Origin: Thalassia testudinum
Taxonomy: Eukaryota > Streptophyta > Magnoliopsida > Alismatales > Hydrocharitaceae
DNA length: 64,000 nt
Direction: 5' to 3'
Assembly (NCBI GenBank): GCA_037157565.1
Contig: JAZHRO010000014.1
Span: forward strand, 103,943,501 to 104,007,500
Made by a program: the position numbers and the translations under genes. Under the pieces are notes generated by a model. That model had not been told where the DNA came from. It searched no databases and saw nothing but the letters and a program-made list of their open reading frames with translations. Below are positions 1-11,500 of this stretch, in pieces; position 1 is the first letter of the stretch; each line of letters starts with the position of its first letter.

Positions 1-1690
1 AAAACCCTTAGCCAACTCTCACACACCTTAAACTCACTTCTGCAGTGTTATTGGACATCCAGACACTTGGTCAGATGTCCAATTTTTGCAGAATACCCAA
101 GACAGAACCTAGAATCCCTCCTGACTCTGATTGGATGTCCAGACAATAAGTATGGACTTCTGATTTTTCACTATAAGATGTCTGACAACTTTATTAGATG
201 TCTCATATTGTCCTCCAGTTCCTATTTTGGAATTCAAGCCTTGATCTTGGATTTCTAGGTCCCTAAACCCAATTCTAACCCTTTAGGAACCTAAATTAAG
301 GTGCCTTAACCCTAATACATCACCTCTAGACCTCTTTAATGACCTAATTAGGTCCTCACTAAACCTAGTTTCCTTGGATCATAGTCAATTTCATCGTCCT
401 ATTTAATTCGACTCATTGAGTCCAATTGAGCCCTGATCTCAACACACACTGTTCAATTAGACTCAGTGAGAGTCCAATTGACCTAGACCTAACTTAATTG
501 AGTTATTTTACTCTCAATTAGGTTTCCACACACCCAATTAAACTTGTATTAAATTTAATTTCACTTTACCTTAGTGAATTAGGGTTTACAACCCTAATTT
601 GAGACCTACCTTGACCTAAATCCACTAGAACCTAACCTAATCAACCTAGCCACCTAAGTTTCGACCCACACACACCCACATACACCATCCACATGAAAAT
701 ACCTAGCCTAGAGTTCTCTAGAACTCTCTACCATGTGTTGTTGCCTTGGTTGCTAAAATTAGCAACCAAGAGCCATTCAATTTTTAGATCCACATTTGGT
801 GGATCTAAAAACCACCATCCATCCTCTCTCTCACTCTTCCACGAGCTCCCAACATAGGCCTCTCTAGAGGATTCCATAATTCTCTAGAGAGCTTTTCTTA
901 GGTATGTAAATTGACCTAAGGGGTGGCACTTTGCACCCATTCACTCTTGGCTCCATTTTAGCTTAGCTTCATTCCACCTCCACTCCACCTTCACGAGTAG
1001 CTTCACCATGGCCACCACCATCTCCATGCCAAGATGTTGGATCGCCTCCTCAACCTCTCTCCAAGGGCCGGCCTAAGCACCATTGGCCACCCCTCTTTCT
1101 TCTCTCAACCAAGTCAAAGGTCAGCGGAGCCCACCTCTGAATGCCCTTAGTTCTGCTATAGCTCTTCAGAGTTTTACTGCTTTATTTACTGCTTAATAGT
1201 GTAGCTCTAAATTCTCCCCCAATGATGCATGCATAATCCCCCCTTAGATTCATGCATGCAATCATTTTCTGCTAGCTAGATTTATGTTTTCAAGCATTCC
1301 TCTACAAGCTTTCCATGAGCTTTATGTTGCAAACACCATCATGAATCAAAGAAAATATTTTTCTATATGTATATATCTATGTGTGAAAATCACCATGAGC
1401 CTTGTTGCAATATTTTTGTGTGATTTAAGTTGCATGTTTCAATTTATGATACTCTGGCAACTAAGCATGTCATGCATAAATACGAACTTAACATAAATCG
1501 ACATGTGATTTTGAATAAGTAGAGCAAGAGTGATCGATTTCAAATCTGCATTTCAATAAATGCCTCCCAGAGACAAACGACCGGGACTCCAACTCTCGTT
1601 ATCATTAGAAATTATTTTTGACGAGCATTTTCGCGCACTATACTACGACGAGATCTTCATTTTCAAAATACTCTGTCAAGTGTCGGAGCT
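1..1690. other. Unassigned intergenic DNA, no gene recognised
   Basis: There is no ORF longer than about 77 codons and no recognisable protein motif. The first 220 bases hold several degenerate copies of a word resembling AGATGTCTGA or TGGATGTCCAGA. The same word, with GACGTC at its centre, is iterated in the solo LTR at 22.2-23.9 kb, so the left edge may be a decayed piece of a related LTR. The rest is AT-rich with short CATGCATG tracts near 1.2 kb. I see nothing else to annotate. Confidence 0.5.
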
Positions 1691-1699
1691 AAACTTCTC

Positions 1700-3855
1700 A
1701 GGGAAAAAACCCTCCTTCCCCTATGTAACTCTCCCCTCTTCTATTTCAGTCTCGCTCTCCCAGAGCCACAGTCGATTGGGTAATCAGACCTAGGCATACC
1801 CGGGTCCAGTCTCACCGACGTGTGGTGGTGAGTGAGGAGTGCAGGTCAGGTAGGTTATCGGGTCGACCAGGTCCGCGGGGGAAGTGTCATGGACGAGACC
1901 AATTAAGGTGTAGGAGGACCTCACCCTCAGTGATTGGAGGCAAACAACCCCATTCACTTTTGGGTAATATGCGGCTACAGGAGACTCTTCATATCTGAGG
2001 TGGGACTAAATGTCCCACCTTTCTTCCATGCAGCACAGCAGCAAGGTGCTTGGTCAAATTGATGGGGCTGTGGCTGCTGAAGCCCTCACGTAAGGACTTG
2101 GACTCCTGCAGGCCTCTATTCCGCACAGCCTAGAGGTATCCCCTAGAGCGGAAACACCCTGGAGCAGCTTGAAACTTGCTCGAGGCACGGAGTCAATGGC
2201 GATTCTGACTTGACACCTGAAATTCAAGAAAAGGGGCCTTATGGCCACGTCAGAACACTCAGCAAGATCGTCGTGGCACAGCGAATGTGACGGTGGCAGT
2301 GGTGTGTTGCGCGAGTGGCTGTGGTGGTCGGACGATGACAGGAACAGTCAATGAGAGTGGGTTTGTTCGGGAAGGTGTTTAGGTGGATGATGGAGCAAAT
2401 GGAGTGAGGGTAAATGAGCAGGAAGGTGCAGTGGAGGTTGTGAGCTTATTGGCGAGGTGGATGGAGGTGCGTAGTGGTGGGAACACCTTGCCGGAGGAGT
2501 GGCTAGAGCAGAGAACGAAGAGGGTGAACGGCGTAGTCGAGGGGTTGAATTCAGAAATAAAGAGTGGGAAACTAACCTACGAGTCTAACTAAACCTAACT
2601 AGCTACTCTAATGGATGAAAGGAAGGAGATTTCCACGTTGGTGTGGTTGCTGGATGTGGGGAAGACAAACCTCTGTAGGACAGACAACGGCGAAGATGGG
2701 GAAAGGATGGCGACAGTTGGTATTGCACGACGCGGAGGATTGTGAGGAAGGTGAATCTGCCACCAGTTTTGTGGTCGGACGATGAGATGAGTCGGAGAGA
2801 GACCATCGGAGCTTGTGGAAAATTGCAACCAAAGAGGAGAGAGGAATAGGGGGAGTTCTAGCTGAATTTTAAGCTAAGAAGAATGGTCGAACCCTAGGGA
2901 GTCTTTTATAGGTCTTAGGAAGAAGTTTTGAGCTTGGGAAGCAAGCTTCCTAAGCTACGAATGCTCGCCAAATTTGGTAGTTCTTGAGACCCAAATATCT
3001 TATGCGTTCGCATGAGAGATTAGGAGAGAATCAGAGCACATGGGCGGGCTTACATTGAAGGGAATTACTTGATGAATCTCCCTTCCAATTTTGGAAGGAA
3101 TTCATCAATCAATCAAGGAGAAATCTCCTGTCAAAGGTCACCAGAGTAGGTTTTCTCTGCGATAATGGCGAAGGGATCTAATTGTGAATACGACGAAGAA
3201 GTTAGGGGGTTGAATGTAAGGGTTTTTTAAAGTAGGGGGTATAAATGTAATCAAACAAGAATATTTGGCAAACTAGGTCAAGAAAAGTTCTCCTTGGGTC
3301 CAAATTTTGGTATGAACCTAATTTGGACCTAAGGAATCCAATGGTGAAGTTGGATTTTGGTTTTGACCATATTTGATTGGGTAATTTATGCAAAAATCTA
3401 AATTAGGGCAAATATCTATCTAAGACTCTATTTTGGGTCAAGATGGGTTCTGATGGTCAAATTGAAGGTACTAAACCCTAGAGAATATTTTTCTATAATT
3501 TTTAGAGGGTTTAGGTGAATTTTACCCTGACCAGAACCTTGTTTAATTAAGTGGATCTGTTTTTAGGGTTTCAAAAGTCATTTAATTCTTAAAACATGTG
3601 CACCATTTTCTGACTGATCTAATCTACTTATTATCCTATTAAGATCATTTGACCTTTATTTAGCCCTTGAGCAAACCCGTGGTTGCACTGCATTCATGAT
3701 AAGCTGGTAAAATTACAGTTTTCATCCTAATTTCTTATTTTTCTCTTAGAATGGTTATGCAATGAATTATGACCTTCAGTTGGTTATGTAGGAGCATTTA
3801 CTAACTTAATTGGATCAAAAAAAGCTAGTTAAGGCTTATGATGGTGTTCCCATCA
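1700..3855 (-). repeat. Degenerate antisense Athila-like LTR (B1), outer end missing
   Basis: Read on the minus strand, this segment follows the same order of landmarks as the LTR of the young element at 4772-18627: the CATGAGCC-like start (here decayed, ending at 3855), a TATA box (reverse complement of TTTTATAG near 2905), the GTGGGACTAAATGTCCCAC palindrome near 2010, and the GGTCCGCGG/CCCGGGT block near 1800-1880. By eye it is roughly 80 percent identical to the other antisense LTR (4153-4771 plus 18633-20554). The part matching the first 500 bases of that LTR is absent, so the left boundary near 1700 is approximate and may be a truncation. Confidence 0.7.
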
Positions 3856-4152
3856 AGGATGCTTTTTAAAAATAATGTATCAAATCAGGAAACTTGTAAT
3901 AATTAATCTAAGAATAGAATGCAAGTTAGCCCTAATTGATTTTTCCTCTTTTAGCTTTGTCAGAATCAGGGGCTTAGGAGAAAATGGATGGAGTTTACTT
4001 GCCCCTGAAGTGTTTGGTGCTTGTCTGACTCTCCTTAATTGGATTCCCACCTACTCAAATCACAACAAAATAGATAGAGTAAGATAGTATCAAATCAGAT
4101 ATTACAATCAAGAGATCAAATTGCGCATTGCTCCCGAGCAACGGCGCCAAAA
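3856..4152 (-). mobile_element. Short internal region of antisense Athila-like element B
   Basis: Only about 297 bases separate the two antisense LTRs. The stretch touching the right-hand LTR is a primer binding site (4132-4149), which identifies that LTR as the 5' LTR of a minus-strand element. No gag or pol is left and no polypurine tract is visible beside the left LTR. A short sequence, TATCAAATCAG, occurs twice (about 3879 and 4088). It is either an internally deleted Athila element or a non-autonomous derivative. No matching target duplication was found, so the two LTRs may also come from separate insertions. Confidence 0.55.
4132..4149 (-). promoter_or_regulatory. Primer binding site of antisense element B (tRNA-Asp type)
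   Basis: The minus strand reads TGGCGCCGTTGCTCGGGA. It differs at two positions from the complement of the 3' end of plant tRNA-Asp, which is the primer usual for Athila-type gypsy elements. Three to four bases separate it from the LTR that starts at 4153, as expected for a reverse-transcription start site. Confidence 0.8.
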
Positions 4153-4771
4153 TGTTGAATGCTCTAAATCGGTGTTTTAAAAGAAATGTGTTGTAGTATA
4201 GCTGATAAATTGTGTAGAGCACTTAAATTTATAGCTTAAAAGAAATTCGGAGGTCGAACACAGAGAGCAATATAGCAATTTATCTCAAGATCACAATTTT
4301 AAGCAAGAATATATCAATGTAATAGCAATTTCAAGCACAAATGACAGATATAAATTCAAGAGTCAATGTGGCAAAAAGATTAGGGCAAAAATGGTGATTT
4401 GAATCACCAAATTACCCTATTACAATTATACTTAATTAATGCAATAGTATCAATCAGCCAAATGCCACATTAACTTAAGTGCTACAATGTCTTAGAACTA
4501 GCAACAGAGGCAAAGGCCTCCCTTTGTCCTTCAAGCCTCAGGGAGAGGCACAAGCATAGCACATCACCAATAGAGGTGAAGGCCTCTTTAGATTTTGCTA
4601 AGTGTAGAGAGCAATAGAGGGCAAAAACCTTCCCTCTCTCTCTCTCTTTCTCTTCTCTCTCGGATTGGGCAAACCAGACTAGACTCGGGTAACCAGACAA
4701 TCGGATCAAGACCTAAGCCCGTGTGGCTTGATTAAGCACGTGAGGTGCTGTGTGTGCAAGGGAGTGGTAGG
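4153..4771 (-). repeat. Antisense Athila-like LTR B2, left part (split by element A)
   Basis: It begins with TG directly beside the primer binding site and continues as an antisense LTR until interrupted at 4771 by the young Athila insertion. The last five bases (GTAGG, 4767-4771) are the target duplication of that insertion and recur at 18628-18632. A CT-rich microsatellite lies at about 4638-4665. The LTR resumes at 18633. Confidence 0.8.
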
Positions 4772-7603
4772 TGATGAGAACCTCATCATGAGCCATAACT
4801 AGCTCATTTTAACCCAATACAAAGGATAAAATCTCCTACATATCTCAAGGAAAGGCTTAACTCAGAGAATTCTGAGTTTGAGAAGAAAACAAGTCATAAG
4901 GGGTAAAAGTGCAATTTTACCAGTATAAACTGCATGCAGGGTAATTCAGGGACCAAACACAGGTCAAAACAGCTTAATAAGAATAAAAGTGGGATGAGAT
5001 GATCTAGCAAGGGCTACAGCACTTCCAAGGAACCAAATGATAATCTGTAACCCTAAAATAACCCACTTCAATTCACAAGGTTCGAGGCAAAGTAAAAATA
5101 GAATAAACCCTCTAAAATTCATAGAAAAATAATCTCTAGGGTTTAGAACCTTCAATTTGGCCTTTAGAACCCATTTTGACCTACATTGAGAACCATGCCC
5201 AATTAATAACTTAATTTGGGTTTTTGCGCAAATTGACCGGTCAAACAAGGTTTAATATGAAAATAAAATCCACCATCAGATTCCTTAGGTCCTAATTAGT
5301 CATGTATAAAAACTTGAGCCTAAGAAGAAACCTCCTTGACCGACTTCACACTTTGGTCCTCATATATTTACTCTTTGGCCCTCAACTTTTGAACCCTCGC
5401 ATTTTGGCCCCTAACTCTCCTTCGTTCTTTGCAATCAGGTCCCTCCTGCAAAACCCTGCCAGCACCATGCTCCGGCGACCTTGCGCGGAGCATGGCGCCG
5501 CGCAGGGTGAGGTGGGGGACCTGGCAAGTGAACCGGGGGTGCCCTGCGTCGTCAGCCGTCGCAGGAGCACCCCCCTGGTCATTGTAGCCCACCATACCGG
5601 CCGTGCGAACGCACGGACGGTATGGGTTCATGTTCCGACCATTCTCCGGCGAGGGAGACACGTCGTCTCCCTCCGCCTTCCTCCCTGTTTCATCCCTATA
5701 AATACCCCCCGCTGCTCCACCGACCAGGGCAGCCTGGATCTGACGGAGAAATCCCCAACTTCCTTCTCTTCTTTCTCCGGCAGTCGCTCACCAGCTCCGG
5801 CGGTTTCCTCCCCCTCCTCCTCTTCGCTCTGCCGTAATACCAGCAGCAGAGACCTCCTCCCCTGCTCTTCCTGCGCCACGCCGTACCCAGCTGGCGCCTC
5901 TCCAGCCCTCTGCTCGCCGCCGCCCCTTCCCCTGGGCACCTTCTTCTCCGGCGACAGTCGATACGACTGTCGCCCTGTCTCGGCCCCTTTCGTCTCCATA
6001 GCTAGGTCAGAACTCCTCCCCACCTCCCCCTCTTTCTTTTCCTCACTGTCTTTTATTTGATTAAACCCTCGACCGCTCCTGTTCACCCTCACCCTCTCCG
6101 CCTCCGACCACCCTCCGGCGAGCCGCTCCCATCACCTCAGCGACCCACACGGCTCGCCGTGCACCGCAGAATCTCCGCCTCCTCACCCTGATCCTCTTCC
6201 GCCCCTCCACTTCCCGCCAAACGCCCTCTGCAGATCCACCGAACACACCCACTTCTTCGCTCACAGTTTGACCTAGGACGACCTGTTGGCTCCATCACGC
6301 CCCCTGCAGACCCCCTGACCACCTTCGCCGTGCCACGGAGAAGGTCCCCCGCCTGTCTGATTTGGCCGAGAGGCCGTTCTTCTGTGACCAGGTGACTCGC
6401 CCGCCGTCGCCATTACTGAGCAGGCAGAGCTGCTTCACCTGCAGGTGCAGGCACGCCTTCGCCCAGGTTCGACTCCCAGGTTGCGCGGGGAGTCTCAGCG
6501 AAACGTCCCAGGCTCGCAGATGGGGCGAAGGCCGCGCGTGAAGCCACGATCGCCCACTGCTCCCTCCGCGACGGGCGCTCAATTGGGGTGGGACATTTAG
6601 TCCCACCTCGGAACTTCTTGGAGGCGCGCGGACGCATAAAGGCAAAAAGTGCCTTATGCTGTCTGCCTCCTGACCACGGGGTGAGGTCCCTCTCACCCGA
6701 CCCGGCCTCGTCCGTGACCACGCTCCGCGGACCTGGCCCGACCCGATTAAACCGACCTGCACTCCTCGCCCACCACCGCACGCCGGTGGGCCTGGACCCG
6801 GGCGTGACCCGAACCCGATTACCCGGTAGCTCTGGGAGAGCTTTCCCAGGAGTGGTTTCAGAGAGAAAGAGAGACGCGGGGAGGGGGGTAGAGTAGGTTT
6901 TGCCTCTTGACGAAAAACCCTGAAGTGTGCAGGCACAGGCGAAGAAGACCCGCTGAAGAAGAAGGAGCTGCACTGTAGCAAAGGCATAGTTAAGTCGTCT
7001 AAGCACCGGGTCAGACGACGGAGGGTCAGCAGCCAGAGCAGGAAAGAAGGCAGGCTGAAGAAGAAGGAAGAGCAACGGCCAAAGCAGAAGAAGAAGAAAG
7101 AAAGACTTAGTAGCTGAAGGCAGAAGCTCTGCAGCCATAAAGAAAAAAAAAGGGGAAAAGAGAAAACATCACTACGATCGCAGAAGAAGAAGAAGAGAGG
7201 TCAAGGCCGAAAACCAAAGAAGGAGAAGAACAAGGAGCTCTGAAGAAAGAAGAACATCACCAACGGAAGAACAGCAGGAAGAAGAAGAAGAGCATCACCA
7301 TTGCAGAAGAAGAATATCACCTCTGCAGAACAGAGAGAAAGAAGGAGATCTAAAGAAAGAGAGAAAGAAGAGCATCCCCCTCTGCAAAACAAAGAGAAAA
7401 CAACAAATTCTTTCCCTCTCTCTTTATTTTTGTAAAAGAAACATGTATATCTCTAGAATACAACTTGCTCCCTGAGTTCGACCTCGGGAACTCTTTTATT
7501 TTCCGAGTAAAAAAATTTTTTATTTGAAGCGTTGGTCATAACCGGCTTTACTACAATGTTATAACAAAACCCTCAAACCCGGTAAAACAAACACCACGAT
7601 TCA
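4772..7603 (+). repeat. 5' LTR of Athila element A
   Basis: The LTR is 2,832 bases, starting TGATGAGAACCTCATCA and ending CCACGATTCA. It is AT-rich up to about 5400, very GC-rich (CT-rich on the plus strand) from 5450 to 6850, and then an almost pure purine stretch of GAA/AAG repeats from about 7035 to 7410. A TATA box at 5697-5704 puts the transcription start near 5730, leaving an unusually long R-U5 of nearly 1.9 kb. Long ORFs here (for example 5302-6060) are mirrored on the other strand and look like composition artefacts. Confidence 0.96.
5697..5704 (+). promoter_or_regulatory. TATA box of the LTR promoter (second copy at 16722-16729)
   Basis: TATAAATA lies in a C-rich context (CCCTATAAATACCCC), typical of a plant RNA polymerase II core promoter. 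TATA-like motifs occur at the matching place in the related LTRs (TATATAAG at 31732 on the plus strand; TATAAAAG on the minus strand near 19615 and 2905), so the promoter is conserved in the family. Confidence 0.75.
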
Positions 7604-7607
7604 TTTT

Positions 7608-7625
7608 TGGCGCCGCTGCCGGGGA
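7608..7625 (+). promoter_or_regulatory. Primer binding site of element A (tRNA-Asp type)
   Basis: TGGCGCCGCTGCCGGGGA sits four bases after the 5' LTR. It matches the complement of the plant tRNA-Asp 3' end at 17 of 18 positions. This is where minus-strand DNA synthesis would start. Confidence 0.9.
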
Positions 7626-8531
7626 GCAACGGCTATTCTAGAGGTAAACATTCCTGTATCTTTTAATTTCTGATAATCTCCTCTCTTTTGTGCAGCTACA
7701 GGAACTCAAGAAGACAAGCAACCACACGACAACCACTCCGAAGACAGGTAAATTTTTCCTCTCACTATTAACCCCTAAACTCTAAAGAGGAAGAAAAAAG
7801 AACAAGCAATATAGGGCTAACCTGTCTTCCATACTTAGTAACCATAAAAAGTTGCATGTTTTCAACTCATCACTCCTGCACACTATTAAGGGTATTTAAG
7901 GGCTAACACATTCTTGCTTGAGCCCTAATTGCCCAACAAAGAGTTAAATGGACCAAGTAGAGCCAACATAAGGTCAAACATTAGGATTTCAGTAGAGACA
8001 CACCCCTTAATCAAGAATTAAGGAAATCCAAAAGAGGTGTGCCCAAGCCATTGATTGAAAATAATTAACAAGAAAAATCCTAAAACAATTGGCTCTCTCT
8101 AAACACTTGAACCCTAAAAGACAGGACCTAAAAGCTCTTAAAGAAAACAATAGGTAAAGTTGACCCCTTGGGTCAACCAACCTTAAATTAGGTCACTCTT
8201 TGCACTTAAAAAGACTAAAGTTCAAGTGAAACCTTAAGCACCCTGATCTTAAAATTGGTAGACTTAAGAGGTCAAGATCCCCATTCTGGTCTACCTGGAA
8301 CCGCAGTGACAAGAGAGGTCGGGTGGGGGAAACCCTGTAACCCGTGGGGACGCTCTACCGTGTAGGGGTCTTCGCGGGACTCTCCCTCTCTGGCTGCCCA
8401 GGTAATTCTCAGGTGGACGATCTTTCTGATCAAGGGGTCCATCTGCCCCGCACCTCTATAGTCACCCAACACATTTTTTGGGTGTCTTGATTGGGTCCAG
8501 CACCTTCTAAACTTACCTCTCCCAACTGTGC

Positions 8532-11500
8532 ATGTACGGAAGGAGGTCTCTAAGACCACCCTTAAGACCTCCATTAGAAATTCGCTCTCGTCAAGGCCAA
8601 GCCTCGACGCCCGTATTTGTGCAGCAACACCCTCACATTATTCTCTCTTCTGATTCAGAACCAAGTTCTTTTTCTTCCCCCATCATGGCTCAGCCAGTTG
8701 AGGAAGAAAATAATCTGGAACACCAGCTCCAGCGACTCAATGACCTCTTCCAAAACTTCGTGCACCCACCGCAGCGTCCTATGATGCGGGACCACTACAA
8801 TCCTGCTGCGGTGGCCATTGAGCCTCGAGTCAGAATCCCGATTGGAGGACCTGATTCCGAACTAAAGCCCAACATGATTCATGCTATACCTAAATTCCAT
8901 GGGCTTAATTCTGAAGATCCCTTCCAGCACATCAAACAGCTTAAGCATCTGGCCCACACTTTTGGATCAGATGCGCAAAATCGGGATATTCTTCTCATGA
9001 AGATGTTCTCCTTTTCTCTTATGGACAAGGCCGCCCATTGGTATCAAACTCAGACCCGGCCGATCAACACTTGGGAAGAACTTCAATCCGAGTTTTTGAA
9101 AAAATTCTTTCCCGTTGGTCGGACCAACGCCTTGCGCCATCAGATTACACACTTCACTCAACAATCAGGAGAACCTCTCCATGAGGCATGGGATCGTTTT
9201 CAGGATCTCATGAGAAAGTGCCCCCATCACGGAGTTCCTAAATGGGAACAAGTCCAATCTTTTTACCAAGGACTCCGTGAGGACATCCGCCTTTTCGTCA
9301 ATGCAACCTGCGGAGGAAACATCATGGGTCAACATGAAGACACCGTATGGGAGATTCTCGAAAACATGTGCGAGAACTCCATCAACAATGACTCCATGGG
9401 ATTATTCGACAGGACGAATACCCGCGCAGCGACGAATCTTAAGGGAGCACATGAGACGCAGGGCCTGTCCGCATCAGTCGACCTGGAATTAATGGCCAGT
9501 CGATTGGACAAGGTCTCAATCATTGAAAAGAAGGTGGATGAGCTGACTCAGCACTTGCAGCGAGCCACCTCTGCGCGTAACTCCTTTGCACAACCTCCGT
9601 CCACACAGGAGACTGTGCAAAATATCCTCCACCGATCCTCCCCTGGGATGGATCCATATCCATCCCCATCTGATTCTTGGACTGGAAGATCATCCGATCC
9701 TTTCTACACCAGCCGGGGAAACTCCATTCCTCCTTTCCCTGATTCTCAGGAGGTTCCTCAGACCTGCGAGGACCTCAACGCCATCCAGAACGACCCATTC
9801 TCCAACACTTACAACCCGGGATGGCGAAACCATCCCAATTTTCAGTGGGCGGGAAATGCCCAAACCCAAAGACCACCTTTTCAGTCCCGCCCACAGCCCT
9901 CTCATCACTACCAGCCGCCTCAGCCTCGGCCCAACCCTACTTATCCATCAGGGCCAAATCAAGATCAAATGTCCTTAATCCTTCAGACTCTGGCTGACAT
10001 TCAAAAATCGAATGCGGCCATTCAAAAACAGCACAAGGACGAGCTTACTGAAGTCAAAACTCAGCTGGCCCAGTTGGCAAATTCTCGCCAGCCAGGCACA
10101 CTCCCTTCCCAACCTCTTCCTAACCCAAATAACGTGCCAACCCAGAAGCGCGTTATGAATCCAAATTTAGGCCACGCTCAATGGATTTATCAGGCCCCCA
10201 CTGCTCCATCTCCAGACGAGATGGAAGCCTCTACTTCTCGTGCGGGATTTCAGCAGCAGCCACCCCTCCTACCAAACCCAAACCAAAATCAGGCCGGATT
10301 AAATTCTGTAACAACACGTAGTGGTAAGACAACTCAGGACCCACATTATCCAAACCACTCCCAGCCTGATAACCATGACCCTAGGATAGTTATCCAAGGT
10401 ACCGCTGTTCCAGACCCACAACCTGGACCTATCCTAGAGGAACCAACCAAGATCCCGTTTCCCGAGGCCCTGACCAAGGGAAAGAAGACCACCAAACCCG
10501 TGGCCCCTGAGGAGGACCTGGTCAAGCTCTTTGAGCAGGTCCACATAAACATCCCCTTGATGGATGCAATCCGCCACGTACCAGCTTACGCACGATTTCT
10601 AAAGAATATATGTACACCCCAGCGTAAGCCGCGAACCAAGGGAGGGAGCCCAATTGTTCTGTCAGAGCAAGCCAGCTCTGTAATCCTTAGTAGACTCCCA
10701 CCCAAGGCAAAAGATCCTGGAACTCCCCTGATCTCCTGTAAGATAGGTGGTACCCAATTTGATAGAGCATTATTAGACTTAGGTGCATCTATAAATCTGA
10801 TACCCACATCCTTACTTGACCATCTAGAAGAATCTGAGCTGAAACCAACCGAGGTGACATTACAATTAGCAGATCGATCTATAAAGTCACCAAAAGGGAT
10901 TCTCGAGGATGTTATCGTGAGAGTGCGGGATTTCTATTTTCCAGTGGACTTTATAGTCTTAGACATGGATGCACCTGAGAACCCTAGGGATACACCAATC
11001 ATTCTAGGGAGACCTTTCTTGGCTACTGCTAGAGCCAACATCAGCTGTGAGGAGGGCCAAATAGAGCTTAAGTTTGGAGATCAAACACTGAAAATTGATA
11101 TATTTAAGGCCCAACAAGGAATTAATTGCGGCGTCATCGAGCAAATTTGTGACATCAAGACTTTGGTTGATGAATCACACCTCCAGAATGACTTGAGTAT
11201 GCCTCATCAACCACAGAAGGATCTTGACCCGCAAACAGAGGAGTCAAATCCAGATATGAACAACCCAGTAACTCCCACCCTTGAACCTCACATCTATACT
11301 GAACCACCCGCTGCTGCTGAAAACCCCATCCTTGAACTGAAACCCCTTCCTGCTCATTTGAAATACATCTTTTTGGGTTCTAATCAGACCCTTCCTGTGA
11401 TCATCAATTCCAACCTCAGTCCTGAACAGGAAACCAGTCTGATTGTTGTCCTCCAGCAACATCGCAGAGCCATCGGATGGACTCTCGATGATTTGACTGG

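Noticed and set aside
5302..6060. 252-codon ORF in the 5' LTR (and its copy at 16327-17085) as a host gene
   Set aside because: It is part of a duplicated LTR, is GC-driven with overlapping ORFs on the other strand, and has no protein motif.
7608..7625. tRNA-Asp gene
   Set aside because: Only the complement of the last 18 bases is present, next to an LTR: a primer binding site, not a tRNA gene.
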